A DNA stretch of 33,447 nt from Microbacterium sp. (GCA_017744855.1 JAGIAK010000023.1:1-33447), one strand, 5' to 3'. Positions 1 to 8,998 are shown, numbered from the stretch's first letter. Notes: a model not told the origin generated them from the letters alone. Numbers and translations: made by a program.

Positions 1-2
1 AT

Positions 3-404
3 CTCGTGCCGTCGTTCATCGCGCACGCCCGCACGACGTATCCCGGCATCCGCTTCGACGTCGAGAGCATCGAGCTGATCGATGAGTCCCCGGGCTCCCT
101 GGGTGGCGTCCTGTCCTGGTTCTCCACCATCCATCACGAACCGAGGACGATCGCGGCGCCGCTCACGGAGTTCGCCAGGGTCCTCCGCCCCGGTGGCCAC
201 CTCATGCTCGGTTTCTTCACCGGGTCGTCCATCGAGGCCTTCGACCATGCCGTCGTGCGCGCCTACCGATGGCCGGTTCGGGATCTGACGGACCGGCTCG
301 GGGAGGCCGGGTTCGACGTCGTCGAAGCCCACCAGCGCGACGCTCGCGGGGCACGCTCAGTCGGTGCGCTCGTCTGCGAGAGGCGCGCCCCCGGAGACCG
401 ATGA
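3..404 (+). CDS. SAM-dependent methyltransferase, C-terminal part (5' truncated by window)
   Basis: The frame is open to the left edge (codons Leu-Val-Pro-Ser before any clear start), so this is the C-terminal part of a larger gene. The visible 130 or so residues contain the second half of a class I methyltransferase fold. An acidic strand (ELIDESPGSL) runs into GVLSWFSTIHHEP, and then comes the typical LRPGGHLMLGFF segment seen in type-11 methyltransferases. The Gly-rich SAM-binding motif I would lie upstream, outside the window. The substrate cannot be told. The class assignment is fairly safe because the PGG strand and spacing are characteristic; the specific function is unknown. Confidence 0.75.
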   Translation, partial: LVPSFIAHARTTYPGIRFDVESIELIDESPGSLGGVLSWFSTIHHEPRTIAAPLTEFARVLRPGGHLMLGFFTGSSIEAFDHAVVRAYRWPVRDLTDRLGEAGFDVVEAHQRDARGARSVGALVCERRAPGDR

Positions 405-514
405 AAGGCCGCGCACTTCGGAAAGCAGGGTGCTCCTACACGGCCACGGTCGTCGACGGGCGGTAGGGTCGCACGCATGAGACGACCATCCGCTGCGTGC
501 CCAAGGACGGGACG

Positions 515-1369
515 ATGAGCGTCTTCGTCGACGAGGTCGCGGCTGCGCTGTACGCCGGTCCGCCGGAGACGTTCATCAGGGAGCGGAACGCGCGCGCGGC
601 GGAGGCGGCACATCCTGACGAGGCGAAGATGATCCGCGCGCTCCGCAAGCCGACGGTCGCCGCGTGGGTCGTGAACGTGTTCGCGTCCGAGCGCGCGGCG
701 CAGCTGGAGCAGGCTCTGCAGCTGGCCACAGAGTTGCGCGACGCCCAGGACGACCTCGATGCCGCGACGCTCGCACAGCTGGGCCGGGAACGCCGGGCGC
801 TCACGACCCGGCTCGCGGCGGATGCCGCGGACCTCGCCGCCGCGCGGGGCGGACGGGTGACGGAGTCCACTCGAGAGGCGGTGCGGCAGACGATCTCGGC
901 CGCCTTCTTCTCTGCGGATGCTGCGGTCGCCGTGTCGTCCGGGCGGCTCGTCCACGAACTGGAGCCGTCGGACGACGTCGACCTCGCGGATGCCGTGGGC
1001 GGCGGACAGCCCGTGGTCGCGGCGACACCCGCTCAACCCGCCGACGAGCTGTCGGCCCGACGAGAGCGACGGCGCGCGGAGAAGGCGGTGCACGACGCCG
1101 AACATGCGCTCGCCCGCGCCGAGCGGGTGCACGCCGACGCCGAACGTCGGCACCGCGACATCGCCCGGCGTCGTGATGAACTCGCGCACCGGATCGCCGA
1201 GCTCGAAGACGAGCTCGCCCGCGCACGCACGCAGCACGCCGATGCACAGATGCAGACGTCTCGAGCGATGCAGCAGGGCGAGCAGACGTCCGCGCTCGTG
1301 GAGACCGCACGGCGCGCGGCGTCCGAGGCGCAGGACGCACTCGACGCCCTGTCGCACGGTCGCGACTGA
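515..1369 (+). CDS. Conserved actinobacterial coiled-coil protein of unknown function
   Basis: This is a 284-residue protein. I chose ATG 515 over the in-frame GTG at 497 because an AGGACGG-like ribosome site lies just before 515. The N-terminal part carries LRKPTVAAWVVN, a motif I associate with a conserved actinobacterial family that has no assigned function. It is followed by alternating Ala/Arg/Glu-rich helices. The C-terminal 90 or so residues (AEKAVHDAEHALARAERVHADAERRH onwards in short repeats) are strongly heptad-like and should form a long coiled coil. There is no signal peptide or membrane segment, so it is probably cytosolic. Neighbours give no clear functional link. It could be structural or DNA-associated, but nothing in the sequence shows this. 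Confidence 0.75.
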   Translation: MSVFVDEVAAALYAGPPETFIRERNARAAEAAHPDEAKMIRALRKPTVAAWVVNVFASERAAQLEQALQLATELRDAQDDLDAATLAQLGRERRALTTRLAADAADLAAARGGRVTESTREAVRQTISAAFFSADAAVAVSSGRLVHELEPSDDVDLADAVGGGQPVVAATPAQPADELSARRERRRAEKAVHDAEHALARAERVHADAERRHRDIARRRDELAHRIAELEDELARARTQHADAQMQTSRAMQQGEQTSALVETARRAASEAQDALDALSHGRD

Positions 1370-1480
1370 ACACGAGCGGGCGCCGGTTTTACTCGCACCG
1401 CTCATGTCCCGTCAACGGACTTGACCTCGCCGTCGCCCCCGTGCTCGACTGGGACGTCTCGCACACCGACCGGAGGACGC

Positions 1481-2638
1481 ATGCGCCGCAGAAGACTGAT
1501 GTCCAAGAACCCGTCGCATCCGGCACCGGCCGAACACACGCCCAGGCCCGAACCGAGGACCGCGGCCGCCGCCATCTCGCGGATCAACCCCTTCGTGTTC
1601 GGCCTGCTCGGCGCCCTCGGCGTGCTGGTGGCTCTCACCATCGGGGGCATCGTCACGCAGCTCGGCACGGTGCTCGTGTACATCGGCTTCGCGGTGTTCC
1701 TCGCACTCGGCCTCGACCCGATCGTGTCGTTCCTGGAGCGCCGCTTCTCGCTCCCCCGCCCCGGCGCGGTGGCGATCGTCGTGGCAGGCGTGCTGCTGCT
1801 GTTCGCCGGCATCATCCTCGCGATCGTCCCGGTGCTCGTCGAGCAGATCACGAACCTCATCGACAACGGCCCGCAGATGGTCAAGGACATCCAGCACTCC
1901 GATTGGTACCAGGCCCTCAACGCGCAGCTCGGCACGAACTTCGAGGACGCGGCAGCCGCGGTGCTGAAGTTCGTCCAGGACCCCAGCAACTTCCTCAACA
2001 TCAGCGGCGGCGTGCTCGCGGTCGGCACCGGCATCGCCGGCGGGTTCACCGGTGTCACGATCGTGCTGATCCTCACCCTGTACTTCATGGCGTCGCTGCG
2101 TAGCATGAAGGCCGTGGCGGCGCGTTTCGTCCCCGCCTACCAGCGCGACACCTTCAGCGAGCTGGTGGAAGACGTGTCAGGAGCCGTAGGGCGCTACGTG
2201 ATCGGCCAGGTCAGCCTGGCTCTGGTCAACGGCGTGCTCAGCCTCATCGTGATGTCGATCATCGGCGCCCCCGTGCCGGCGCTGCTGGCGCTGATCGCGT
2301 TCATCGGATCGATGATCCCGCTCGTCGGAACGCTCTCCGCCTCGATCATCAACGCGCTGATCTGTCTGATAGTCAACCCCGTCACGGCGCTCATCGCCTT
2401 CGGCTACTACCTCGTCTACATGCAGATCGAGGCATATGTCCTGTCGCCGCGCATCATGAGCAAGGCGGTCGCCGTTCCGGGATCGCTCGTGGTCATCGCA
2501 GCGGTGGCGGGAGGCGCGCTCGGAGGCATCCCAGGGGCCCTCGTCGCCATCCCCGTGGCGGCGAGCATCATCATCATCGTGCAGAAGGTGCTGTTCCCCG
2601 CTCAGGATCGCAAGCGCACGCCGCCCAGAGTCATCTGA
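1481..2638 (+). CDS. AI-2E family transporter (DUF20-type membrane protein)
   Basis: This is a 385-residue polytopic membrane protein. ATG 1481 is chosen because GGAGG sits at 1472-1476; the open frame also reaches back to 1421. After a basic, Pro-rich cytosolic N-terminus come two hydrophobic segments (INPFVFGLLGALGVLVAL and VYIGFAVFLALGL), an amphipathic linker region, and then a further set of membrane helices. The late segment PALLALIAFIGSMIPLVGT, with the following SPRIMSKAVAVPGSLVV, is typical of the AI-2E/PerM family. Family members export diverse small molecules or act as Na+/H+ antiporters; an AI-2 role is not implied. It is convergent with the lipid kinase gene, and the two reading frames overlap by 8 nt at their stops. 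Confidence 0.88.
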   Translation: MRRRRLMSKNPSHPAPAEHTPRPEPRTAAAAISRINPFVFGLLGALGVLVALTIGGIVTQLGTVLVYIGFAVFLALGLDPIVSFLERRFSLPRPGAVAIVVAGVLLLFAGIILAIVPVLVEQITNLIDNGPQMVKDIQHSDWYQALNAQLGTNFEDAAAAVLKFVQDPSNFLNISGGVLAVGTGIAGGFTGVTIVLILTLYFMASLRSMKAVAARFVPAYQRDTFSELVEDVSGAVGRYVIGQVSLALVNGVLSLIVMSIIGAPVPALLALIAFIGSMIPLVGTLSASIINALICLIVNPVTALIAFGYYLVYMQIEAYVLSPRIMSKAVAVPGSLVVIAAVAGGALGGIPGALVAIPVAASIIIIVQKVLFPAQDRKRTPPRVI

Positions 2639-3548
2639 CGGTGAGCGCCCCCGCCTGCACCTCGACGGTGAAGGCCGTGACCTCCCCGACCTCTTCCCCA
2701 TCGATCTCGAAACGCTGCGGTGCGTCGAGCTCGACCCGGATCCGCTCGGCGGAGACATGCGTGGTCGACTCGGTGCTCACGGCCTCGGAGTCGCGTCCGA
2801 ACAGGCGGCGGATGCCGTTGTCCCAGACGACGGACCGGACGGTGTCCAGCCACTGCAGGGCACCGTCGGCGCTCACCAGCAGGAGGTCGAGACGGCCGTC
2901 GTCGATGACGGCATCGGGAAGAAGACGGATGCCGCCCTGCAGCATGCCGCAGTTGCCGACGAGCATCGTGTGCGCGCGAAGGTGCTGCGACTCCTCGTCG
3001 TCGAGGGTCAGCGTGATGTCGGTCATCTCCGTGCCGGCGAGGGCGCGACCCATCGCCTCGACGTAGGCGAGCCAGCCCGCACGGTCCTTGAGGTCGTCGT
3101 CGGTCTCCACCAGCATCTGCGCGTCGATGCCGAAGCCGACCATCACCGCGAATGCGCGGCGCTCACCGTCCGTCTCGACCCAGCCGACGTCGATGCGCCG
3201 CGGCTCGCCGTCGCGCACGCGTTCGAGGGCTGCGCGCACATCGTCCAGCGGCACTCCGAGGTTCCTCGCGAGCAGGTTCCCCGTGCCCTGGGGCACGATG
3301 CCGAGCACGGCATCCGTTCCGGCGAGCACCTCGGCGACCGCACGGACGGTGCCGTCGCCGCCGACCGCCACGACCGTCTCACAGCCCGCTTCGACCGCCT
3401 CCGCGGCCATGCCCGCTCCGGGGTCATCCACGGTGGTCTCCCACCAGAGCACGTCGACCGACTCGTCGAACGTGGCGTCGATCTGCTCACGCAGCATCCC
3501 CTCATCGATCTTCGACGGATTCCAGACCAGCCCGATGCGCGATGTCAT
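2631..3548 (-). CDS. Diacylglycerol kinase-like lipid kinase (DAGK catalytic domain)
   Basis: This is a 305-residue cytosolic or membrane-peripheral kinase. The nucleotide-binding motif GGDGT is at residues 63-67 and the second glycine motif PQGTGNLLARNLGVP begins near 86. The middle holds VGFGIDAQML and the C-terminus ends with the usual beta domain (RFEIDGEEVG). This is the YegS/DgkB layout, in which ATP phosphorylates diacylglycerol or a related lipid. The N-terminal WNPSK matches the first strand of the family. It starts at an ATG 48 bp downstream of glnE on the same strand and may be cotranscribed with it. Its 3' end overlaps the convergent AI-2E gene. The exact lipid substrate is not resolved. 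Confidence 0.9.
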   Translation of the reverse strand: MTSRIGLVWNPSKIDEGMLREQIDATFDESVDVLWWETTVDDPGAGMAAEAVEAGCETVVAVGGDGTVRAVAEVLAGTDAVLGIVPQGTGNLLARNLGVPLDDVRAALERVRDGEPRRIDVGWVETDGERRAFAVMVGFGIDAQMLVETDDDLKDRAGWLAYVEAMGRALAGTEMTDITLTLDDEESQHLRAHTMLVGNCGMLQGGIRLLPDAVIDDGRLDLLLVSADGALQWLDTVRSVVWDNGIRRLFGRDSEAVSTESTTHVSAERIRVELDAPQRFEIDGEEVGEVTAFTVEVQAGALTVR

Positions 3549-3596
3549 GCCCTCAGCCTGCGCGACCGCGGCCGATCATGCAAACCGGAGATTGGC

Positions 3597-6572
3597 TCAC
3601 CCGTAGAAAAGCTCCTCGAACGCCTTGCGTGCGCGCCGCGTGGCCTTGAGGTAGTCCTCCTCCAGTCGGATCGCCGACCTATCGGGATAGCCGAGCAGGC
3701 GCCCGACGGCGTCGAGCTGTCGCGGGTCGCTGGGCAGCACATCGCTCGTCTGGCCGGTGAGCAGTGTGATCGCCGACCGCAGCCTGCTCGACAGGCGCCA
3801 GGCGTCACGCAGCAGATCCGCCGCCGCCGCAGGCACGAGCCCCGCGCCGACGGCAGCGTCGAGGGCGCTCAGCGTCGACGTCGTGCGAAGAGCTGGCACG
3901 TCGTGCGCGTGCTGCAGTTGCACGAGCTGCACGAGCCACTCGACATCGCTGAGCGTGCCTGGACCGAGTTTGAGGTGCCGACGAGGGTCGGTGCCCTGCG
4001 GCAGCCGCTCCCCCTCGACGCGCGCCTTGATGCGTTTGATCTCGCGGGTGCCCTGCAGGTCGACCGATTCGGGGTAACGGATCGTGTCGGCGAGCCGGAG
4101 GAATGTCGCCGTGAGCTTCTGACTGCCCGCGACGCCGCGTGCCCGCAGCAGCGCCTGCGCCTCCCACGAGAGCGACCACCGCCGGTAGTACTCGGCGTAC
4201 GCCTCGATCGAGCGCACCACCGGTCCGTTACGGCCCTCGGGACGCAGATCGGCGTCGAGGTCGAGCGGCACTCTGTGATCGGTGAGATGCTCGCGGAGCC
4301 CCGCCACGATCTTGAGCGCGAGCTTCTGGGCGCGTTCGGGGTCGACGCCGTTCGCGTCGTACACGTAGAGGATGTCGGCATCCGATCCGAAACCGAGTTC
4401 GGCGCCGCCGAATCGCCCCATGCCGATGATCGCGAAGTCCAGGGCCGCGTCCTCCGCAGGAACGACCTCGCGGATCACGGCGCGCAGAGCCGCCTGGATC
4501 GTCGCGTCGGTGATCTCGGTGAGCGATGTCGCGACGTCGTCGATCGTGAGCACGTCGAGCACCGCGCCCATGGCGGTGCGCAGGAGCTCCCGTCTGCGGA
4601 GCGCCCTGACCGCGCGCAGAGCGTCGCCGATGTCCCGGTGCCTCGTCTGGATCGCACGCGCCTCTTCATCGAGAGCCGCACCGCTGCGCGGTCGGAGCAG
4701 CTCGCTGCTGTCGAGCCATGCCACGGATTCCGGGATCCACTCCATCAGCTCACCCACGTACCGCGACGAGGAGAGCAGCCGCGTGAGGCTCTCGGCCGCG
4801 CCCGACGAGTCGCGGAGCATGCGCAGGAACCAAGGGGTGTCACCCAGCCGCTCACTGATCCGCCGGAAGGCGATGAGCGCGTAGTCTGGGTCGCTGCCGT
4901 CGGCGAACCAGCGCACCATCACCGGCATGAGGTGGCGCTGGATGGTCGCCTTGCGGCTGAGGCCGGACGTGAGCGCGCCGATGTGGCGCAGGGCACCTGC
5001 CGGGTCGCGGAAACCGATCGCCGCGAGCCGGTCGTGCGCCTGCGCGGTGGACAGCGTCCGCTCCTCCTCCGGCAGCGAGGCGACCGCGCTGAGCAGCGGG
5101 CGGTAGAAGAGCCGGATGTGGATCTCGCGGACCTCACGACGCACGCTCTCCCACCGTGCCCACACGGCCTCGCCGGACTCGGCGAGACCGGTGCTCCTGG
5201 CGAGCACGCGCAAGCCGGCCGGGGTTCGCGGCATGAGGTGCGTACGGCTGAGCTCGGTCAGCTGCAGCCGGTGCTCCATGAGCCGCAGCACCCGGTAGTC
5301 GTCGGCGAAGGCCGCCGCCTCGGCGCGGCCGATGTAGCCGCCGACGACGAGGGCCTCGATGCTCTCCAGCGTTCCTCTCGTGCGGATGCCGGGGTCGGTG
5401 AGCCCGTGCACGAGCTGGAGCAGCTGCACGGTGAACTCGATGTCACGCAGACCGCCGGCGCCGAGCTTGAGCTGGTAAGGGGCGTCCTCGGGATCGATGT
5501 GTTCCATGACCCGCTCGCGCATGCGCTGCACGCTGTCGACGAAGTCCTCCCGTGCCGCGCTCGACCAGATCTTGGGCTGCACCGCATCGATGTAGGCCGC
5601 GCCCAGCGCCGGGTCGCCGGCGAGCGGTCGGGCCTTCAACAGCGCCTGGAACTCCCAGCTCTTGGCCCACCGGTCGTAGTACGCGAGGTGCGAGGACAGG
5701 GATCGCACGAGCGCTCCCTGCTTGCCCTCGGGACGCAGTGCCGCATCGACCTCCCACAGCGCCGGCTCGACCTCGATGCCGCTGAGCCCGCGCATGGTCT
5801 CGCGCGCGAGACGCGTCGCGATGTCGATGGCGCGCGACTCGGAGACGACGTCTTCGTCGACCGATCCGCCGACGAAGATCACGTCGACGTCGCTCACGTA
5901 GTTCAGCTCTCGGGCGCCAGCCTTGCCCATGCCGATGATCGCGAGCTGGGTGGCCGCGACGTCGGCCTCGGCCATCGTCGACCTCAGGCGGGCTCGCGCC
6001 ACCGCGAGCGAGGCCTCCAGGGCGGCGCCTGCGGCGTCGGCGAGCGCGGCGGACACGTCGGCGACCACGGAGACCGGATCGGTGTGACTGAGGTCGAAGG
6101 CCGCGATCGCCGCGAGCTCCCGCCGGTAGGCGACCCGGAGCGCCACCACGGCTGCATCGTCACCGACCGCCGCGAACCCGTCGACGGCGCCGACGGCCTG
6201 GAGCATCCGCTCGCGAAGCTGATCCGCTGTCGGCAGCACGTCGGCCGGATGCCGCAGCACGTCGAGCTGTTCGGGATGGCGCAGGAAGAAATCGGCGAGG
6301 CCCGTCGACGCCCCGAAGACGCGCCAGCAGCGGCGGCGAGACTCCCGATCGGCGAACAGACCGCGCAGCGCACCCGCGTCGCGCCAGGCGACGCGCATCA
6401 TGCCGGCGAGAGCGGCGTCGGGATCGGCGGCATCCGCGCCGTCGAGCAGCTCTGCGCGGTCGCTGCCCACCAGCGTCGCGAGTTCCGCGAGGGAGCCCGC
6501 GGCCTCGCTGAGCTCCGCGAAGCCGAGCCTGGCCAGCGCGGAGAGGGAGACGGAGTCGTCCGAACGCGCCAC
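3597..6572 (-). CDS. glnE: Bifunctional glutamine-synthetase adenylyltransferase / deadenylylase
   Basis: This is a 991-residue regulator of glutamine synthetase that transfers AMP to the enzyme or removes it. It has the expected two tandem nucleotidyltransferase halves. The first has GMGKAGARELNYVSDVDVIF near residues 214-234 with its Asp-x-Asp pair. The second has IGMGRFGGAELGFGSDADIL near 715-738. Each is followed by its GlnD/PII-uridylyltransferase-like helical domain (KLGAGGLRDIEF and KLGPGTLSDVEW). The frame is open back to 6644, inside glnA, but GTG 6572 is preferred. It lies 8 nt past the glnA stop and is preceded by GAGGGG at ribosome-site spacing. Its position directly after glnA2 matches the arrangement in other actinobacteria. 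The target may include glnA1, which is not in this window. Confidence 0.96.
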   Translation of the reverse strand: MARSDDSVSLSALARLGFAELSEAAGSLAELATLVGSDRAELLDGADAADPDAALAGMMRVAWRDAGALRGLFADRESRRRCWRVFGASTGLADFFLRHPEQLDVLRHPADVLPTADQLRERMLQAVGAVDGFAAVGDDAAVVALRVAYRRELAAIAAFDLSHTDPVSVVADVSAALADAAGAALEASLAVARARLRSTMAEADVAATQLAIIGMGKAGARELNYVSDVDVIFVGGSVDEDVVSESRAIDIATRLARETMRGLSGIEVEPALWEVDAALRPEGKQGALVRSLSSHLAYYDRWAKSWEFQALLKARPLAGDPALGAAYIDAVQPKIWSSAAREDFVDSVQRMRERVMEHIDPEDAPYQLKLGAGGLRDIEFTVQLLQLVHGLTDPGIRTRGTLESIEALVVGGYIGRAEAAAFADDYRVLRLMEHRLQLTELSRTHLMPRTPAGLRVLARSTGLAESGEAVWARWESVRREVREIHIRLFYRPLLSAVASLPEEERTLSTAQAHDRLAAIGFRDPAGALRHIGALTSGLSRKATIQRHLMPVMVRWFADGSDPDYALIAFRRISERLGDTPWFLRMLRDSSGAAESLTRLLSSSRYVGELMEWIPESVAWLDSSELLRPRSGAALDEEARAIQTRHRDIGDALRAVRALRRRELLRTAMGAVLDVLTIDDVATSLTEITDATIQAALRAVIREVVPAEDAALDFAIIGMGRFGGAELGFGSDADILYVYDANGVDPERAQKLALKIVAGLREHLTDHRVPLDLDADLRPEGRNGPVVRSIEAYAEYYRRWSLSWEAQALLRARGVAGSQKLTATFLRLADTIRYPESVDLQGTREIKRIKARVEGERLPQGTDPRRHLKLGPGTLSDVEWLVQLVQLQHAHDVPALRTTSTLSALDAAVGAGLVPAAAADLLRDAWRLSSRLRSAITLLTGQTSDVLPSDPRQLDAVGRLLGYPDRSAIRLEEDYLKATRRARKAFEELFYG

Positions 6573-6580
6573 GTCGCCCC

Positions 6581-7918
6581 TCAGAGCAGCTCGAGGTTGT
6601 TCTTCAGCTCCAGCGGGGTGACCTGACCGCGGTAGGCCTCCCACTCCTTGCGCTTGTTCAGCAGCACATAGTTGAAGACGGACTCGCCGAGGGTCTCGGC
6701 GACGAGCTCGGAGTTCTCCATGTGCTCCAAAGCGTGGTCGAGACTCGCTGGCAGAGCGGAGTAGCCGAGTGCGCGGCGCTCGGCGTCACTCAGCGACCAG
6801 ACGTTGTCCTCGGCCTCCGGCGGCAGCTCGTACTCCTCCTCGATGCCCTTGAGGCCGGCGGCCAGCATCAGCGCGTAGGCGAGGTAGGGATTCACCGCCG
6901 AGTCGAGGGCGCGGTACTCGACGCGCGTCGATCCACCCTTGTTCGGCTTGTACATCGGCACCCGCACGAGCGCAGAGCGGTTGTTGTGACCCCAGGTGAT
7001 GAAGCTGGGGGCCTCGTCGCCGCCCCAGAGCCGCTTGTACGAGTTCACGAACTGATTGGTGACGGCTGCGATCTCGTTGGCGTGCTTGAGCAGGCCTGCG
7101 ATGAAGTGACGCCCGGTCTTGGAGAGCTGGTACTTCGCGCCCTCCTCGTAGAAGGCGTTGCGCTCCCCCTCGAACAGCGACATGTGCGTGTGCATGCCGC
7201 TGCCCGGGTGACCGCTGAGCGGCTTCGGCATGAACGTCGCGTAGACGCCCTGTTCGATCGCGACCTCCTTGATGACCGTGCGGAAGGTCATCACGTTGTC
7301 GGCCATCGTCAGCGCGTCGGCGTAGCGCAGGTCGATCTCGTTCTGTCCGGGACCGCCCTCGTGGTGGCTGAACTCCACCGAGATCCCGAGGTCTTCCAGC
7401 ATCCGCACCGAACGACGGCGGAAGTCGTGCGCCGTGCCTCCAGGCACGTTGTCGAAGTAGCCGGCCGAGTCGACGGGCACGGGCCCGTCGGGCCCGTACG
7501 ACGACGACTTGAGCAGGTAGAACTCGATCTCGGGATGCGTGTAGAACGTGAACCCGGCATCGGCGGCCTTCGCGAGCGCGCGCTTGAGCACATGCCGGGG
7601 GTCGGAGACCGCCGGGCGGCCGTCGGGCGTCGTGATGTCGCAGAACATCCGCGCGGTCGGGTCGACCTCGCCGCGCCACGGCAGGATCTGGAACGTCGTC
7701 GGATCGGGCTGCGCGAGCAGATCGGACTCGTAGCTGCGCGTCAGGCCCTCGATGGCCGAGCCGTCGAAGCCGATGCCCTCGGCGAAGGCGCCCTCGACCT
7801 CGGCCGGCGCGATGGCGACCGACTTGAGTGTGCCGATCACGTCGGTGAACCACAGGCGGACGAACTTGACGCCGCGTTCCTCGATGGTGCGGAGGACGAA
7901 ATCGCGCTGCTTGTCCAT
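6581..7918 (-). CDS. glnA2: Type I glutamine synthetase, GlnA2-like
   Basis: This 445-residue enzyme forms glutamine from glutamate, ammonia and ATP. The N-terminal beta-Grasp domain contains FVRLWFTDVIGTLKSVAI and GIGFDGSAIEG. The catalytic domain carries the metal-binding NEIDLRYADAL, the SGMHTHMS segment, the KRL...EAPSFITWG region and the RVEYRALD substrate loop. A tyrosine at residue 363 in YELPPE corresponds to the adenylylation site of regulated enzymes, which fits the adjacent glnE. The length and the MDKQRDFVLRTIEERGVKFV start resemble actinobacterial GlnA2. It follows the small SPOR-like gene with a 2-nt gap and precedes glnE, so the three form one transcription unit. Assignment to GlnA2 rather than GlnA1 rests on context and general resemblance. 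Confidence 0.94.
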   Translation of the reverse strand: MDKQRDFVLRTIEERGVKFVRLWFTDVIGTLKSVAIAPAEVEGAFAEGIGFDGSAIEGLTRSYESDLLAQPDPTTFQILPWRGEVDPTARMFCDITTPDGRPAVSDPRHVLKRALAKAADAGFTFYTHPEIEFYLLKSSSYGPDGPVPVDSAGYFDNVPGGTAHDFRRRSVRMLEDLGISVEFSHHEGGPGQNEIDLRYADALTMADNVMTFRTVIKEVAIEQGVYATFMPKPLSGHPGSGMHTHMSLFEGERNAFYEEGAKYQLSKTGRHFIAGLLKHANEIAAVTNQFVNSYKRLWGGDEAPSFITWGHNNRSALVRVPMYKPNKGGSTRVEYRALDSAVNPYLAYALMLAAGLKGIEEEYELPPEAEDNVWSLSDAERRALGYSALPASLDHALEHMENSELVAETLGESVFNYVLLNKRKEWEAYRGQVTPLELKNNLELL

Positions 7919-7920
7919 CG

Positions 7921-8127
7921 CTACTCTGCGCCCCCGCCCTTCGCGGCGTCCTCGGCGGCGTCGTCGTCCGCCCAGGCGCGTGCGCGCTCCTGCAGCTTCT
8001 CCGGGGCACGGGCCGCGTCGGCCTCGGTGTCGAAGGGCCCCACGCGGTCCGCGGAGGGCGAGATCATGCCGAACTCGACCTGACCGGTCGCGAGGTTGTA
8101 CCAGTACTTCTCATCGCCGTTGGACAT
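7921..8127 (-). CDS. Small SPOR-like protein upstream of glnA2
   Basis: This 68-residue protein starts at ATG 8127, which is preceded by AAGGGGATCACCG. The open frame runs further upstream to 8613 but would read through the divergent ppgK gene, so that extension is rejected. The sequence KYWYNLATGQVEFG followed by RVGPFDTEADAARAPEKLQERARAW matches the short SPOR-domain-like proteins often annotated beside actinobacterial glnA genes. The tail is acidic and Ala/Gly-rich. There is no signal peptide, so a cell-wall role typical of real SPOR domains is doubtful. It is the first gene of the glnA2-glnE unit. Confidence 0.8.
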   Translation of the reverse strand: MSNGDEKYWYNLATGQVEFGMISPSADRVGPFDTEADAARAPEKLQERARAWADDDAAEDAAKGGGAE

Positions 8128-8158
8128 CGGTGATCCCCTTCTACACGTGGTGTCATCG

Positions 8159-8187
8159 ATCCTACTGGCGCTGACGCCTGTCGCTAA
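8159..8187 (-). promoter_or_regulatory. Putative sigma-A-type promoter of the SPOR-like/glnA2/glnE unit
   Basis: On the minus strand TTAGCG and TAGGAT are separated by exactly 17 nt, about 30 nt before the ATG at 8127. It overlaps the divergent ppgK promoter region, so the two transcription units may interfere with or be coregulated by the same proteins. This is a motif-level prediction only. Confidence 0.45.
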
Positions 8188-8190
8188 GCT
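8185..8190 (+). promoter_or_regulatory. Putative -10 element for a leaderless ppgK transcript
   Basis: TAAGCT is followed by exactly 7 nt and then the ppgK ATG, and no ribosome-binding site is visible before that ATG. This spacing would start the RNA at the A of ATG, giving a leaderless message, which is common in actinobacteria. No convincing -35 is seen. Confidence 0.4.
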
Positions 8191-8197
8191 ATCGACC

Positions 8198-8944
8198 ATG
8201 GCTAAAGCGATCGGCGTCGACATCGGCGGCACGGGTATCAAGGCAGGCATCGTCGACCTCACGCACGGCACCATGGCGTCCGACCGCGTGCGCGTACCCA
8301 CCCCCGAAGGCGCCTCACCGCAGGACGTCCTCATCGCCGTGCAGAGCGTTCTCAAGACGCTCGACGTGGAGGACTCGAACCTCCCCCTGGGCGTCGCATT
8401 CCCCGCGATCGTGAAGCGCGGCAAGACGCTGTCCGCGGCCAACGTGTCGAAGCAGTGGATCGATTTCGAGGCCGAGCGCTTCTTCCGCGACGGACTCGGA
8501 CGCAACATCGTCTTCGTCAACGATGCAGACGCGGCCGGCGTCGCCGAGGCGCGGCACGGCGCTGCACGCGACGTGCGCGGACTCACGCTGCTGACCACGC
8601 TGGGCACCGGCATCGGCTCCGCCTTCCTCTACGACGGCGTGCTCGTGCCGAACTCCGAGCTCGGCCACCTGAACTTCGGCGAGTTCGAGTCGGTCGAGAC
8701 GTGGGCTGCCACCTCCGCCCGCGAGCGCGAGGGACTGAGCTGGGCGGCCTGGGCCGAGCGGCTCCAGGCGTTCTACTCGCACATCGAGTTCCTCTTCAGC
8801 CCCGACCTGTTCGTCGTCGGCGGCGGCGTCTCGAAGAACGCAGGCGACTTCCTCCCGCTGCTCGAGCTCAACACCCCCATCGTCCCGGCGATCCACCGCA
8901 ACAACTCGGGCATCATCGGCGCGGCATCCCTCGCCGGCGACTGA
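8198..8944 (+). CDS. ppgK: Polyphosphate glucokinase (ROK family)
   Basis: This 248-residue enzyme phosphorylates glucose using polyphosphate (and usually ATP). The N-terminal phosphate-binding motif DIGGTGIKAG is at residues 8-17. GVAFPAIV, the FVNDADAAGVAE catalytic-Asp region and LTTLGTGIGSAFLYDG with NSELGH are all as in actinobacterial PPGK. The FLFSPDLFVVGGGVSKN segment near the C-terminus is typical of ROK kinases. ATG 8198 is the natural start although the frame is open further upstream. Its last four codons plus the stop are repeated about 743 bp downstream, next to a second copy of its terminator. Confidence 0.95.
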   Translation: MAKAIGVDIGGTGIKAGIVDLTHGTMASDRVRVPTPEGASPQDVLIAVQSVLKTLDVEDSNLPLGVAFPAIVKRGKTLSAANVSKQWIDFEAERFFRDGLGRNIVFVNDADAAGVAEARHGAARDVRGLTLLTTLGTGIGSAFLYDGVLVPNSELGHLNFGEFESVETWAATSAREREGLSWAAWAERLQAFYSHIEFLFSPDLFVVGGGVSKNAGDFLPLLELNTPIVPAIHRNNSGIIGAASLAGD

Positions 8945-8998
8945 TCCCACCGACATACGACGAAGGCCCCGCAGATCCTGCGGGGCCTTCGTCGTATG
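8930..8998 (+). repeat. Direct repeat, copy 1 (ppgK 3' end plus terminator)
   Basis: The segment from CTCGCCGGCGACTGAT through the terminator is repeated at 9673-9743. It includes the last four ppgK codons and the stop. The copies differ by a 2-nt insertion after the stop and by a 2-nt loss at the end of the stem in copy 2. Together they bracket the secreted-protein gene. Confidence 0.85.

Noticed and set aside
497..514. GTG 497 as start of the coiled-coil protein.
   Set aside because: ATG 515 has the better ribosome site; the extra six residues have no support.
2757..6626. A 1289-codon open frame on the plus strand.
   Set aside because: It lies antisense to the lipid kinase and glnE, whose motifs are certain. 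Its product is low-complexity Arg/His/Glu-rich, typical of an antisense shadow in high-GC DNA.
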